Below, in pieces: positions 24,606 through 34,200 of a stretch of DNA of 64,000 nucleotides; the stretch's first letter is position 1, and each line of letters begins with the position of its first letter. The notes below the pieces were generated by a model. It was not told the DNA's origin, did not search any database, and saw only the letters and a list, made by a program, of their open reading frames with translations. The stretch is from Stappia sp. ES.058 (GTDB taxonomy: Bacteria > Pseudomonadota > Alphaproteobacteria > Rhizobiales > Stappiaceae). The stretch lies in contig NZ_LT629784.1 in assembly GCF_900105595.1 (NCBI RefSeq), forward strand, positions 1,426,001 to 1,490,000, read 5' to 3'. Position numbers and translations under genes: made by a program.

Positions 24606-24678
24606 CATGGCCTCCCTGGGCTGGTATCGTCCGGACACGCGTAAGATGATTGAGCCGCGTGTCCGGAAACTGATCCGT

Positions 24679-25257
24679 TTATTCTGCTTTCAGGGCTTCT
24701 GCACTGAAGGAAATTGTCACGTCGTCTCCGATATACGGAACATACATGTCCATTCCGTAGTCGGTGCGCTTCACCACGGTCGTGGCGTCGAGGCCCACGG
24801 CCGGCTTCTCGGCCATCGGGTGTTCGCCCTGGGCATTCACGGTCACCTGAAAGGTCGCCGGCTTGGTAATGCCCTTAATGGTCAGGTCGCCGGCAATCGC
24901 AAGTGTGTTCTCGCCGGTCTTTTCGACACTGGTCGATGTGAAGGTCGCGGTCGGATGGGCGGCGACCTCGAAGAAGTCCGCGCTCTTCAAGTGCTTGTCG
25001 CGCTCGGCCCAGAAGGTGTCCATGCTGTCGACATCGACGGTCATGCTGATCTTCGAATTGGCCGGCGTGTCGAGGTCGATCAGCAGTTCTCCGTCCCACT
25101 CGCCGAAGCGGCCGTCGGTCGTCGAATAGCCAAGGTGGTTGTAGGAGAAAGCCAGGTTGGCATGTGACTTGTCGAAAGCGTAGGCAACCGGCTCGGCTGC
25201 GAGCGGCGTGGCGAACAGGAGCGCCACAAGAGCGGCGGCGGTGGGAAGCTTGATCAT
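24679..25257 (-). CDS. YceI family periplasmic protein (first gene of cluster)
   Basis: 192 residues. The ATG at 25257 has AGAGGG upstream and starts a clean signal peptide (IKLPTAAALVALLFATPLAA, cut before EPV). The mature barrel starts with AYAFDKSHANLAFSYNHLGY and carries the HPTATFTSTSVEK and LTIKGITKPATFQVTV signatures of YceI. It is the promoter-proximal member of the leftward YceI-b561-YceI run. A dyad 100 bases upstream may be an operator. Confidence 0.92.
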   Translation of the reverse strand: MIKLPTAAALVALLFATPLAAEPVAYAFDKSHANLAFSYNHLGYSTTDGRFGEWDGELLIDLDTPANSKISMTVDVDSMDTFWAERDKHLKSADFFEVAAHPTATFTSTSVEKTGENTLAIAGDLTIKGITKPATFQVTVNAQGEHPMAEKPAVGLDATTVVKRTDYGMDMYVPYIGDDVTISFSAEALKAE

Positions 25258-25357
25258 GTGAACCCTCTTGAAGTCGTGTCTTGACGAAACCGCAAGCGCG
25301 GCAGCGTCGCTCACAGATCGTTCGTGAGGCCGGGATCATCAAGCACGTCGCATTGAA

Positions 25358-25379
25358 TTCACTGTCCACACAGCGTGAA
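25358..25379. promoter_or_regulatory. dyad upstream of the YceI-b561-YceI cluster
   Basis: TTCA-CTGT-CCAC-ACAG-CG-TGAA is an imperfect palindrome about 100 bases before the first YceI start, in the 281-base region shared with the divergent glutathione transferase gene. Candidate regulator site; no family assigned. The rest of this gap holds nothing I can name. Confidence 0.3.
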
Positions 25380-25538
25380 CAGATGGCCGTGAGTTTCTTT
25401 CAATGTGTGACAAATGCATGACGACGAGCGGTTTTGCCATCAAGATCGGTCGGGCGCGGCAATCGGCTTGAACACGCGGCGGGTCTATGTCGAAATGGTA
25501 TGCAAAAGCGTCAGCAGCGCCATGCCAGGGGGCCGGCA

Positions 25539-26171
25539 ATGATCGATTTGTACTCGTGGACAACCCCGAACGGACGCAAGGTCTCCATCATGCTGGAGGA
25601 ATGCGAGCTGCCCTATACGGTTTTCCCGGTCGATATCCTGAACCGGGAACAGCACCGGCCGAATTTCCTGCATATCGCGCCAAACGGAAAAATCCCGGCG
25701 ATTGTCGACCGGGAGGCCGGTGTCAGCCTGATGGAATCAGGCGCGATCCTTCTCTATCTGGCGGAAAAGGCGGGACGTTTTCTGCCAGGCGAAGGCCCTG
25801 AGAGGCTTCGCGTTATCGAGTGGTTGATGTGGCAGATGGGCGGTTTCGGGCCGATGCTGGGCCAGGCGCATCATTTCCTGCATTTCAATCCCGGAAAGGC
25901 GGCCTATGCGGAAGACCGCTATGCCGAGGAGGCTCGTCGCCTCTACGGCGTGCTCGACAAACAACTGAGCGAGCATGAGTTTGTTGCCGGTGCCTATTCG
26001 ATTGCCGACATTGCGATCTGGCCGTGGGCGAGCCGCTACCAGTGGCAGGGCGTGGATCTCGATGCCTTCCCGAACGTCCGGCGCTGGTACCTGGAACTCG
26101 CAGCACGTCCGGCGGTTCAGCGCGGTTATGATGTACCTTCGATCGGCGCGGAGATCCCGATGCCCGGATGA
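25539..26171 (+). CDS. YfcG-like glutathione S-transferase (nu class)
   Basis: 210 residues starting at ATG 25539 after an AGGGGG stretch. The thioredoxin-like N-terminal domain has the nu-class signature LYSWTTPNGRKVSIMLEE and the cis-proline region APNGKIPAIVD, then the glutathione-binding SGAILLYLAEKAG. The all-helical C-terminal half follows (ADIAIWPWASRYQWQG). Nu-class proteins such as E. coli YfcG reduce disulphides using two glutathiones. Its 3' end overlaps the convergent GNAT gene by 46 bases. A related enzyme lies on the other side of that gene. Confidence 0.9.
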   Translation: MIDLYSWTTPNGRKVSIMLEECELPYTVFPVDILNREQHRPNFLHIAPNGKIPAIVDREAGVSLMESGAILLYLAEKAGRFLPGEGPERLRVIEWLMWQMGGFGPMLGQAHHFLHFNPGKAAYAEDRYAEEARRLYGVLDKQLSEHEFVAGAYSIADIAIWPWASRYQWQGVDLDAFPNVRRWYLELAARPAVQRGYDVPSIGAEIPMPG

Positions 26172-26686
26172 CCGGGAGCTGCACCGTTCGTTTCCATCCG
26201 GAACTTGAGAAACCTGCGGCCTTCGTAATCCACCTCACCGAGGTAGACGGCGCCGAGCCGCGCAAGTCCTCTGAGGTGGCGTCGTGACGGCGGCAGAAGA
26301 AAGGTCACGTAGGGAATACGCCGGTCCGCCCTGGCGAATGCGAGTGCATTCCGCGAGATTGCGACACCCAGGCCGAAACGCTCGGGCGTCAGCACCAGGC
26401 CGAAATCCCATTCATCGCCTTCCTTTTGAAATCCGCCCCAGCCGGCATAGGCGCCGTCGCAAAGGATCGCCCAGTGACCGAGACCGTCGCGCTTCCAACC
26501 AGCTTCCTTGGCTGCGATAAAAGCCGCACAGCGCTGCCGATCCCAGTCATTCGTCACAAGCGGCATGTGTTCGATCACACGGGGGTGGTTCATGTGCGCG
26601 GTGATCTCGTCTGCCGGAATCTCCGTCAGACGCGCGAAAGCGATTTCCGGTTCGAGCCCGCGCGGCCTTGTCTCTGGTTGCTTCAT
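26126..26686 (-). CDS. GNAT family acetyltransferase
   Basis: 186 residues. The fold is indicated by strands and helices in the order of acetyltransferases: GLGHWAILCDGAYAGWGGFQ (strand pair), DFGLVLTPERFGLGVAISRNA (substitute for the acetyl-CoA-binding R/Q-x2-G-x-G/A motif: ERFGLGVA), and a last part VTFLLPPSRRHLRGLARLGA. The substrate is unknown. The start is not firmly set by a ribosome-binding site. It shares 46 bases at its 3' end with the convergent glutathione transferase gene. Confidence 0.75.
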   Translation of the reverse strand: MKQPETRPRGLEPEIAFARLTEIPADEITAHMNHPRVIEHMPLVTNDWDRQRCAAFIAAKEAGWKRDGLGHWAILCDGAYAGWGGFQKEGDEWDFGLVLTPERFGLGVAISRNALAFARADRRIPYVTFLLPPSRRHLRGLARLGAVYLGEVDYEGRRFLKFRMETNGAAPGHPGIGISAPIEGTS

Positions 26687-26711
26687 GTCGTCATCTTTGC
26701 ATTGATCCCGG

Positions 26712-27410
26712 TCAGGCAGGGATGGCGAGACCGCGCGCGAATGCCGGGCGATCGAGGCAGGTCTTCATCCAGCGCAGAACATTGGTCCGTTCGTTCAGGC
26801 CGGACAGTTCATCGGCTTCATAAAATCCGCCAAGGGTGCGAAGCCACGGCACGATCGCGATATCTGCGATGGTGTAATCGTCGCCCATAATGTAGGCGCG
26901 TCCGGCCAGGCGCTGTTCGAGAACGCCAAGCAATCTCTTGGTTTCGTTGAGATAACGTTCACGCGGGTAGGGGTCTTTCACCTTGTCGGCTGCAAACTTG
27001 TGAAAATGCCCGAACTGCCCGAACATCGGTCCCACGCCGCCCATCTGAAACATCAACCATTGCAGACACTCGTAACGTCGGCGCGGCTCTTGCGGCAGAA
27101 GACGGCCGGCCTTTTCCGCCAGATAAATCAGGATCGCGCCGCTTTCGAAGAGACCCAAAGGCATGCCGTCCGGTCCGTCGGGATCGATGATCGCGGGGAT
27201 CTTGTTGTTCGGGTTGAGCGAGAGGAACTCCGTGGTCGTCTGGTCGTCGCTGTCAAAGGAAACGCGGTGCGCCTCATAGGGGAGGTCGAGTTCCTCCAGC
27301 GCCACCGACACTTTGATGCCGTTCGGGGTCGGCAGGGAGTAGAGCTGGATCCGCTCAGGCATCGTCGCGGGCCAACGGGCGGTGATCGGAAAGGCGCTCA
27401 GGTCTGGCAT
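26712..27410 (-). CDS. second YfcG/YghU-like glutathione S-transferase
   Basis: 232 residues; AGGAGG lies 5 bases before the ATG at 27410 and rules out the longer open frame. The signature LYSLPTPNGIKVSVALEEL, the cis-proline stretch NPNNKIPAIID and ESGAILIYLAEKAGRL match the first enzyme, so the two are paralogues within the same class. The helical domain carries YTIADIAIVPWLRTLGG. It is probably a glutathione-dependent disulphide reductase. It is codirectional with the GNAT gene, 25 bases upstream of it. Confidence 0.9.
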   Translation of the reverse strand: MPDLSAFPITARWPATMPERIQLYSLPTPNGIKVSVALEELDLPYEAHRVSFDSDDQTTTEFLSLNPNNKIPAIIDPDGPDGMPLGLFESGAILIYLAEKAGRLLPQEPRRRYECLQWLMFQMGGVGPMFGQFGHFHKFAADKVKDPYPRERYLNETKRLLGVLEQRLAGRAYIMGDDYTIADIAIVPWLRTLGGFYEADELSGLNERTNVLRWMKTCLDRPAFARGLAIPA

Positions 27411-27602
27411 TTTGGCCTCCTGTCGTGAGTGCGGGTGTCCGGTTCTGGTTATTCGAACGGGCGGGCGGTGTCTGCTGAAACAATTTTGATCGAAAATGAA
27501 CGGCACGTTTGCAATTGACGACGAGCGTTGCGGCCTAGGTTAAGCTGCCGTTGCTTCACCTCGCGGGGAGAAGCGAGCAAGCAACCCCGGGTTTCGCCCC
27601 GA

Positions 27603-30600
27603 ATGAGGAATGCCGCAGCAATGTCATCAAGTTCCTCCGGTCACGTTTTGCGCATTGGCTTGCTGATTGCAGGCGTTCTCACCCTGTGCGCGATTGCGAT
27701 ATGGGTGGTGATCGGGCACATGCGCATGGATTATGTCAACGAGCGCGTCCAGGTGCTTGAGGCGCGGTCTGCGATGGTCGAGCGCTATGGCCTCTATCAT
27801 GCGGTTTCGGACGGGGTGGACGATTCAGCACCGGGAACGGTGGCCCCGGTCGAGCCCGATACGGGCGATTTGGGCGACCGCACGCCATTGGCCTTCTCGG
27901 TCGAGCCGGCGACGGGCGATGACAGCACGTCCGGGGCCTTCGATGCGATTTCCAGCGCTCGCAACGCGCTGGTTGATGAGGGACAGAGTTCGTTTTGGGT
28001 GAGCGAACGGCGAGCGGATGGCATCGATCTCTTCATTGCGGTCCCGCTGGTGCACACGCGTACATGTGTTTCCTGCCACGGCGCTGAAGGCGTGGCGGCC
28101 GGCCGGCCGGCCGGCCTTGATTGGGAGGGGGGCGGAGTTGTGGCGATGCTCGTCGCCATGACACGGATCGAAAATCTGCCGTTGCGCGCGGAAGATACGA
28201 TTGAACTGTCGGCCGTGGCGGTCGCGCTTTCGAGTATCTTTCTGCTCGGCATCATGCTGAGCCGGCAGCGGCGGCAAAGCGAGATTGCCATCTTCAATGC
28301 CGATGCGGCCCAGGCGGAGGTGCGGCGGCTCGAAGACATTGCGGACGCTCACCGCCAGACGCGTGAACGCGATGCCCGGTTGGCGGCCGTGATCGAAAGC
28401 ATCGGCGAGGGGGTGCTGATCTATGACAAGGGAGGCTTGATAGAGAGCGCGAATCCCGCCGCCAACAGGATATTCGGTCATGAAGGCCAGACCCTTCAGG
28501 GCCGCTCCGTGGTGCCGCTTTTTGGTAACTCCGGCGTTGACACGCCGGTTGCGTTTCACTTGTTCCCTTCGGTGCGGACAGGGGAGACGCCGAGCCTGCC
28601 CCTTGAGTACGACGGTCTCACGCTTGCCGGCGGTCGTCTTCCGGTCGAATTGGCGATCAACCGGGTACAGACGGGCGATGTGCAGTTCTATGTCGCTGTC
28701 GTGCGTGACATTTCGTGGCGCAAGGACACAGAGCGGCAGCTTCGCGAGGCGCAGGACAGGCTGCGCGGGGCAATCGAGGCTTTGCCGGATGCCTTTGTCC
28801 TGTATGATTCCGACGATCGTCTGGTGATCTGCAATCAACGCTACCGGGATCTTTACGCCCTCAGTGCCGAGGCGATCGCACCCGGGTGCCGGTTCGAGGA
28901 CATGCTGCGCTATGGCGTGTCGCTCGGTCAGTACATCGATGCGCAGGAAGACCCCGAAGGCTGGATCGCGGAACGTTTGCGCCTTCATCGGTCCCCTCCG
29001 TCCCGGCCGATCGAGCAACACCTTGGTGACGGGCGCTGGCTTCGCGTGTTCGAACGACGCATGCCGGATGGTCAAACCGTCGGTTTTCGGATCGACATTA
29101 CCGAGCTCAAGCGTCGCGAGGAAGCGCTGCGGCAGAGCGAAGGCCAGTTGCGTGCGGTGGTCGGTGGTGCGCTCGACGCGATCGTCGTGGTTGATGCGGA
29201 CGGGTGCATCCTGGAGTTCAATCCCGCAGCCGAAAGAGTGTTCGATTACGCGCGCGCGGACGTGATTGGAGCTCCCGCGCGGGAGCTTCTGGTGCCGGAA
29301 CGTCACCGCAAGGCATATGATAACCAGATTTGCGCCATCCTGGAGGCAACCTCCTTCGACACAGATGGACAGCGGATCGAAGCGCGGGCCCTGACCCGCA
29401 CGGGCGTGGAAATCTTGATGGAGGTTGCCTTCAATTCCGTGCAGGGCGATGAGGGGCCCGTTGTAATCGCATTCATGCGTGACATTACCGGCGATCGGGC
29501 CAAGACGGTCGCGCTTGAGGAAGCCCGCGCACAGGCGGAAGAGGCGGATCGGGCGAAGTCGGATTTCCTCGCCATGATGAGCCATGAGATCCGGACGCCG
29601 CTCAATGCTGTGCTTGGCCTTCTCGATCTGCTGCTCCACACGCGGTTGCAGACCGAGCAGAAGAGCCACGTCGAAACGGCTCGGGGCGCTGCCTTCGCCC
29701 TGCTTCAGATCCTGAACGATATTCTGGACTTTTCACGCCTTGAGGCCCGCAGGTTTGCGTTTTTCGACGCTCCTTTCGATCCGGCAGCACTTGTGGAAGC
29801 CGTCCGGGCGCTTTTTTCGATCAAGGCCGCCGAGAAAGGCCTGTTTTTCGACGTGACCGTCAGGCCGGATGTCCCCGACGCGCTCGTTGGCGATGCCGGA
29901 CGGATCCGGCAGGTGCTCATCAATCTCGTGGCCAATGCGGTGAAGTTCACGCAGCACGGCGGGGTGAGTGTGAAAGTCGGTCTCCGGCCGACGCCGGCGG
30001 AGGACGCGGGAAACCTTGTCCCGCTCATTATCGAGGTGGAAGATACGGGGGTCGGAATTTCCGGCACCGATCCCGACAGGGTCTTTTCCCGTTTCGTGAC
30101 CAGCCGGGATGGTCCCGGAACACGCAGCGAGGGGGTGGGCCTGGGGCTGGCGATCAGCCTTGAACTTACGGAGGGCATGGGGGGAACTCTTTCGCTTCAG
30201 CCGCGCGAGGGGGGAGGAAGCCGTTTTCTCGTGGCACTCGACCTTGCCCGCGCCGGTGCAGCGGACACCGACTGCACCGGAAGCGAGGAAAGGGTTCCCG
30301 ACTTCCGGGTCTTGCATGGCGCGATGATCCTGCTTGCCGAAGACAACGCGACGAACCGCATGATGACGGGGCATCTGCTGGATCGCTGGGGCTGCCAGTA
30401 CCGAACGGCGGAAACCGGAAAAGAGGTGTTGTCTTTGCTGGAAGAAAGCGCTTTCGATGCGGTGCTGATGGATGTGTCCATGCCGGAGATGGACGGGATC
30501 GAGGCCACCAGACGGATTCGCGCCGGCGAGGGAGATCATGTGGACACGCCCATAGTGGCTTTAACCGCGCATGCGCTCGTGACGGAGCGCGACAAGGCGC

Positions 30601-31094
30601 TGGAGGCCGGCATGAATGCCTTCGTGACCAAACCGGTGGATGCAGCTGTGCTGCGGCGGACACTGGCGGACGTTCTGGGGGGCGGCGCCCCGGATCGCGA
30701 GGGCTGGGTCGCGCCCGCGGACGCGATGGGTCGGGCGTGGCAGGCCTCGCTTCTCGATGAGGACAAGCTCAGGCAGTTGGATCGGGACCTGCCCCCGGAC
30801 CTGCGCTATAGCATTTACACCCGATGCGCGATCGATCTGAGAGTGCAGGCGGACCGCCTCGAGACCGCTGAAGATCCCGCAACGATGGCTGCAGCCAGTC
30901 ACGTGATTGGGTCGCTGGCGGCGACGTTCGGGGCGAATGCCGTTTCCGAGCAAGCTGTCGCACAGGAACGCGCTGCCGCCAGCAGATCGGCCGACAAAGA
31001 ATTTCGTGCTGGCGTGGAGGCCCTCGTTGCAGCAGTGCGTGCGCTGGCCGACGCACTGGACGAGCGGCGCAGGCACGCCGACGCCGGGACGTAG
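27603..31094 (+). CDS. membrane hybrid histidine kinase with periplasmic haem-c motif, three PAS domains, receiver and HPt
   Basis: About 1163 residues from ATG 27603 (27621 is possible). Two membrane helices (residues 14-38 and 201-220) bracket a periplasmic sensor with C155-VS-C158-H159, the covalent haem-binding motif of Tll0287-like (DUF3365) sensors. Three PAS domains follow (about 258-373, 386-502, 508-630). The HisKA phospho-acceptor His661 lies in AMMSHEIRTP, the ATPase domain has NLVANAVKF and VEDTGVGIS plus EGVGLGLAI, and the receiver has Asp957 with TKP. The C-terminal HPt has His1100 (ASHVIGSLAATFG), with Ile where HPt domains usually have Lys. It likely senses redox or a gas ligand. 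No response regulator gene is adjacent; the macroglobulin gene starts 112 bases downstream. Confidence 0.9.
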   Translation: MRNAAAMSSSSSGHVLRIGLLIAGVLTLCAIAIWVVIGHMRMDYVNERVQVLEARSAMVERYGLYHAVSDGVDDSAPGTVAPVEPDTGDLGDRTPLAFSVEPATGDDSTSGAFDAISSARNALVDEGQSSFWVSERRADGIDLFIAVPLVHTRTCVSCHGAEGVAAGRPAGLDWEGGGVVAMLVAMTRIENLPLRAEDTIELSAVAVALSSIFLLGIMLSRQRRQSEIAIFNADAAQAEVRRLEDIADAHRQTRERDARLAAVIESIGEGVLIYDKGGLIESANPAANRIFGHEGQTLQGRSVVPLFGNSGVDTPVAFHLFPSVRTGETPSLPLEYDGLTLAGGRLPVELAINRVQTGDVQFYVAVVRDISWRKDTERQLREAQDRLRGAIEALPDAFVLYDSDDRLVICNQRYRDLYALSAEAIAPGCRFEDMLRYGVSLGQYIDAQEDPEGWIAERLRLHRSPPSRPIEQHLGDGRWLRVFERRMPDGQTVGFRIDITELKRREEALRQSEGQLRAVVGGALDAIVVVDADGCILEFNPAAERVFDYARADVIGAPARELLVPERHRKAYDNQICAILEATSFDTDGQRIEARALTRTGVEILMEVAFNSVQGDEGPVVIAFMRDITGDRAKTVALEEARAQAEEADRAKSDFLAMMSHEIRTPLNAVLGLLDLLLHTRLQTEQKSHVETARGAAFALLQILNDILDFSRLEARRFAFFDAPFDPAALVEAVRALFSIKAAEKGLFFDVTVRPDVPDALVGDAGRIRQVLINLVANAVKFTQHGGVSVKVGLRPTPAEDAGNLVPLIIEVEDTGVGISGTDPDRVFSRFVTSRDGPGTRSEGVGLGLAISLELTEGMGGTLSLQPREGGGSRFLVALDLARAGAADTDCTGSEERVPDFRVLHGAMILLAEDNATNRMMTGHLLDRWGCQYRTAETGKEVLSLLEESAFDAVLMDVSMPEMDGIEATRRIRAGEGDHVDTPIVALTAHALVTERDKALEAGMNAFVTKPVDAAVLRRTLADVLGGGAPDREGWVAPADAMGRAWQASLLDEDKLRQLDRDLPPDLRYSIYTRCAIDLRVQADRLETAEDPATMAAASHVIGSLAATFGANAVSEQAVAQERAAASRSADKEFRAGVEALVAAVRALADALDERRRHADAGT
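28097..28112 (+). repeat. four tandem GGCC units inside the kinase gene
   Basis: A 16-base run of four GGCC tetranucleotides falls just after the haem motif. Loss or gain of one unit would frameshift the kinase domains. It may be plain GC-rich codon use. Confidence 0.85.
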
Positions 31095-31206
31095 CCGCCG
31101 AAGCGGGTGCGAGAGGCAGGGCTTTTTTCCAGATTGCGTCTTGGACTTGTCAAGATTGCGTGATCGAGTTGAAATCGAGAGGAAAGGTCTCTCCGGGGAG
31201 GTAGCT

Positions 31207-34200
31207 ATGTTCGAACGTCACATGCGCGCGGAGCGCAAAGCGCGATTTTTGCGGACGCTTGCTGCGCTGACGATCGCGGCGACGTTTGTCTTTCCCGGGG
31301 CAATGAGCGAGGTGAACGCCCAGGAGCGCCGTATCGTGACGGTGGATGAGGCGGATTATTTCGGTGGCGACTACCGAACGCTCAAGGATATCGATCTTGA
31401 GGCCTGCAAGGCCGCATGCGTCGACGACCGCCGGTGCAAGGCCTTTACATTCAACACCTCGGCTGGGTGGTGTTTCCTGAAATCCGAGGTTGGCAGTCTG
31501 CAATCCTTCGCCGGGGCCGTTGCCGGACGCCTCGTCGTCGTCGAGGCGCGTGACGAGAACCTTGCCGAGAATCGTGGAAGCGAACTCTCTTATCTGCCGC
31601 GCACGCTGCTCGACACTGCCGCAAGCTTTGCGCGACAGTTGCCGCGTGAGTACCGGGCGGGTGAGGGCGATGTTTCGGCCAGGGCCCGTGCGGCCCGCGA
31701 GACCCTTTCGCGGGGCGCGCTTGAAGATGCCCAGGCACGATTTGCTCGTACCCTGGTCCTTGCTCCGGACCGTCATGATCTCTGGGTCGGTCTTGCGCAA
31801 AGCCTGGTACGCCAGGCACCGGACGACTGGCAAAAGCGCAATGAGGTGCGTGACGACGGAACGTCCGCCGCCATCAATGCCTATCTGACGTCGGCTGAGA
31901 CGGCACAGCAGGTGACTTCGCTTGAAATTCTTGGCGCCTCGCTGGTCAAGCGTCAGCTCTACAAGCCGGCCATCAAGGCATGGCGCGCAGCCCTTGCGCT
32001 TGAAGAACGGCCCGGGTTGCGCAAGCGCTACGAACAGCTGGTTGCAGAGCACGGCTTCCGCATTCTCGATCACCAGGTCGATGCGGATTCGGCCACGCCG
32101 CGGATCTGCGTGGTCTTTTCCGACAAGCTTGAGCGCAATGCCGATATGGAGCCTTTCGTGCGCGTGACCGGCGCCGGTCCGTTCTCGGTCGAGGGCGACG
32201 AGGCCCAGATCTGCATCGACGGTGTCAGTCACGGCGAACGCTATTCGGTGCTGGTGCGTCAGGGCGTTCCCGCCGCAGATGGCGAAAAGCTGGAAAAATC
32301 TGCCTCGCTCAACGTCTATGTGCGCGATCGCAGTCCGTCCGTTCGCTTCCTCGGGCGCGCTTATGTGCTGCCTGCCGGCGACGGCGCCACGATCCCCATC
32401 GTGTCGGTCAACACATCGACGGTCGAGGCCGAGATCTACCGGATCGGCGAGCGCGGCCTGGCACCGGCCCTGCGCGACCGGCGGGTGCTGTCGCAGCTGG
32501 ATCCGGGGCGGGCCGACCAGTTGCGCGACGAATATGGCGAAAAGGTCTGGACCGGCGAAGTCGAGACACGCGCTCCGTTGAACACGGATGTCACCACGGC
32601 AATTCCGGTTGCGGATCTCGGGCTTGAGATGGAGCCTGGCATCTATGCGATGGTCGCGCGTGCCGCCGCCGACAAGAAGAACGAGTGGGGTCCGCGCGCG
32701 ACGCAATGGTTCCTCGTCTCGGATCTCGGAATAAGTGCGTATTCGGGAGCCGATGGCGCTATGGTGATCGTGCGTGCGCTGTCCGACGCCTCGGCGGTGA
32801 CAGACGCGACGGTGCGTCTGGTCGCGGTCAACAACGATGTGCTTGGAGAGGTCAAGAGCGACGCGGAAGGCATTGCCCGCTTTGCTCCGGGACTTTCGCG
32901 CGGAACCGGCGGCCTGGCGCCGGCGCTGGTCAGCGTCGAGACCGGTTCGGGCGACTATGCCTTTCTCGACCTGACGGCTCCGGCCTTCGATCTCAGCGAC
33001 CGCGGGGTCTCCGGGCGCGCGGCACCCGGTCCGGTCGATGTCTTCGCGTGGCTTGATCGCGGGGTCTACCGGCCTGGCGAGACCGTTCACGCGGGCGCCA
33101 TGGCGCGCGACCGCAACGCCGATGCCAGCACCGGCCTTCCTCTGACCTTCATCTACGACCGTCCCGACGGCGTCGAGCATCTGCGGGTCGTTGTCGCTGA
33201 TGCGGGCGAGGGCGGACGGGCCCATGCCCTGGAGCTTCCGGCGGGTGCCCAACAGGGCGGCTGGACGCTGCGCGTCCATGCCGATCCGAAGGGTCCGGCC
33301 CTTTCGCAGACCTCCTTCCTTGTCGAGGATTTTCAGCCCGAGCGGGTCGACTACACCCCGGAAACCGAGGCGGAGGCGTTCGATCCGGCCGACCCGCCGG
33401 AGGTCTCGATCGCCGCACGGTTTCTCTATGGCGCACTGGCGTCCGGTCAGCGCCTTGAGGGCGAGGTCATCGTCATGCCGACGCGCGAGCTGCCGTGGTA
33501 TCCGGGCTACAGCTTCGGTTTGGCGGATGAGCAGATCTTCCCGGATCGCGCCAGGCTCCCCGACGGCCTCGAGACGGATGCGGAAGGACGGGTGCAATTC
33601 GTCCCGCCGCTTCCCGAACTGCAGGACACGACGGCCGGATACCGGGCACAGATCGTGACGCGACTGGTCGAGGCCGGCGGACGGTTCGTCGAACGCGGGC
33701 TGGAAATGCCGATCCGTCCCGGTGGTCCGCGTCTTGGCATGAAGCCGGCGTTTGACGGCGGCGTCGAGGAAGGCGGGCCGGCGGAGTTCGACATTGTGGC
33801 GATTGCGGCGTCCGGCGAGCGCATCTCCGCGGACAAGGTAAGCTGGAGCCTGTCCAAACTCGACACGCGCTATCAATGGTATCGCTCCGACAGCCGCTGG
33901 TCCTACGAGCCGGTAACCACGTCGCGGCGCGTGGAAAGCGGAACGCTTGATATCGCGGCCGGTGCGCCTGCACGCCTGTCCGTCCCCGTCGATTGGGGCC
34001 GTTACAGGCTGGAAATTACTGGCGAAAGCGGATCGGGAATGGCGACCAGCGTCGAATTCAACGCCGGCTGGTATGTGTCTTCCGCCTCATCCCAGACGCC
34101 CGACGTGCTGGAAGTCGGGCTCGACAAGGAAGCCTACCGTGTCGGAGAGACCGCGACCCTGCGCATGACGCCGCGTGTCGCGGGGATCGCGCTCATCTCG

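Noticed and set aside
31150..33876. 908-codon minus-strand frame opposite the macroglobulin gene
   Set aside because: Length alone is striking, but it lies fully antisense to a recognised protein, has no domain and follows the codon bias mirror of the plus strand.
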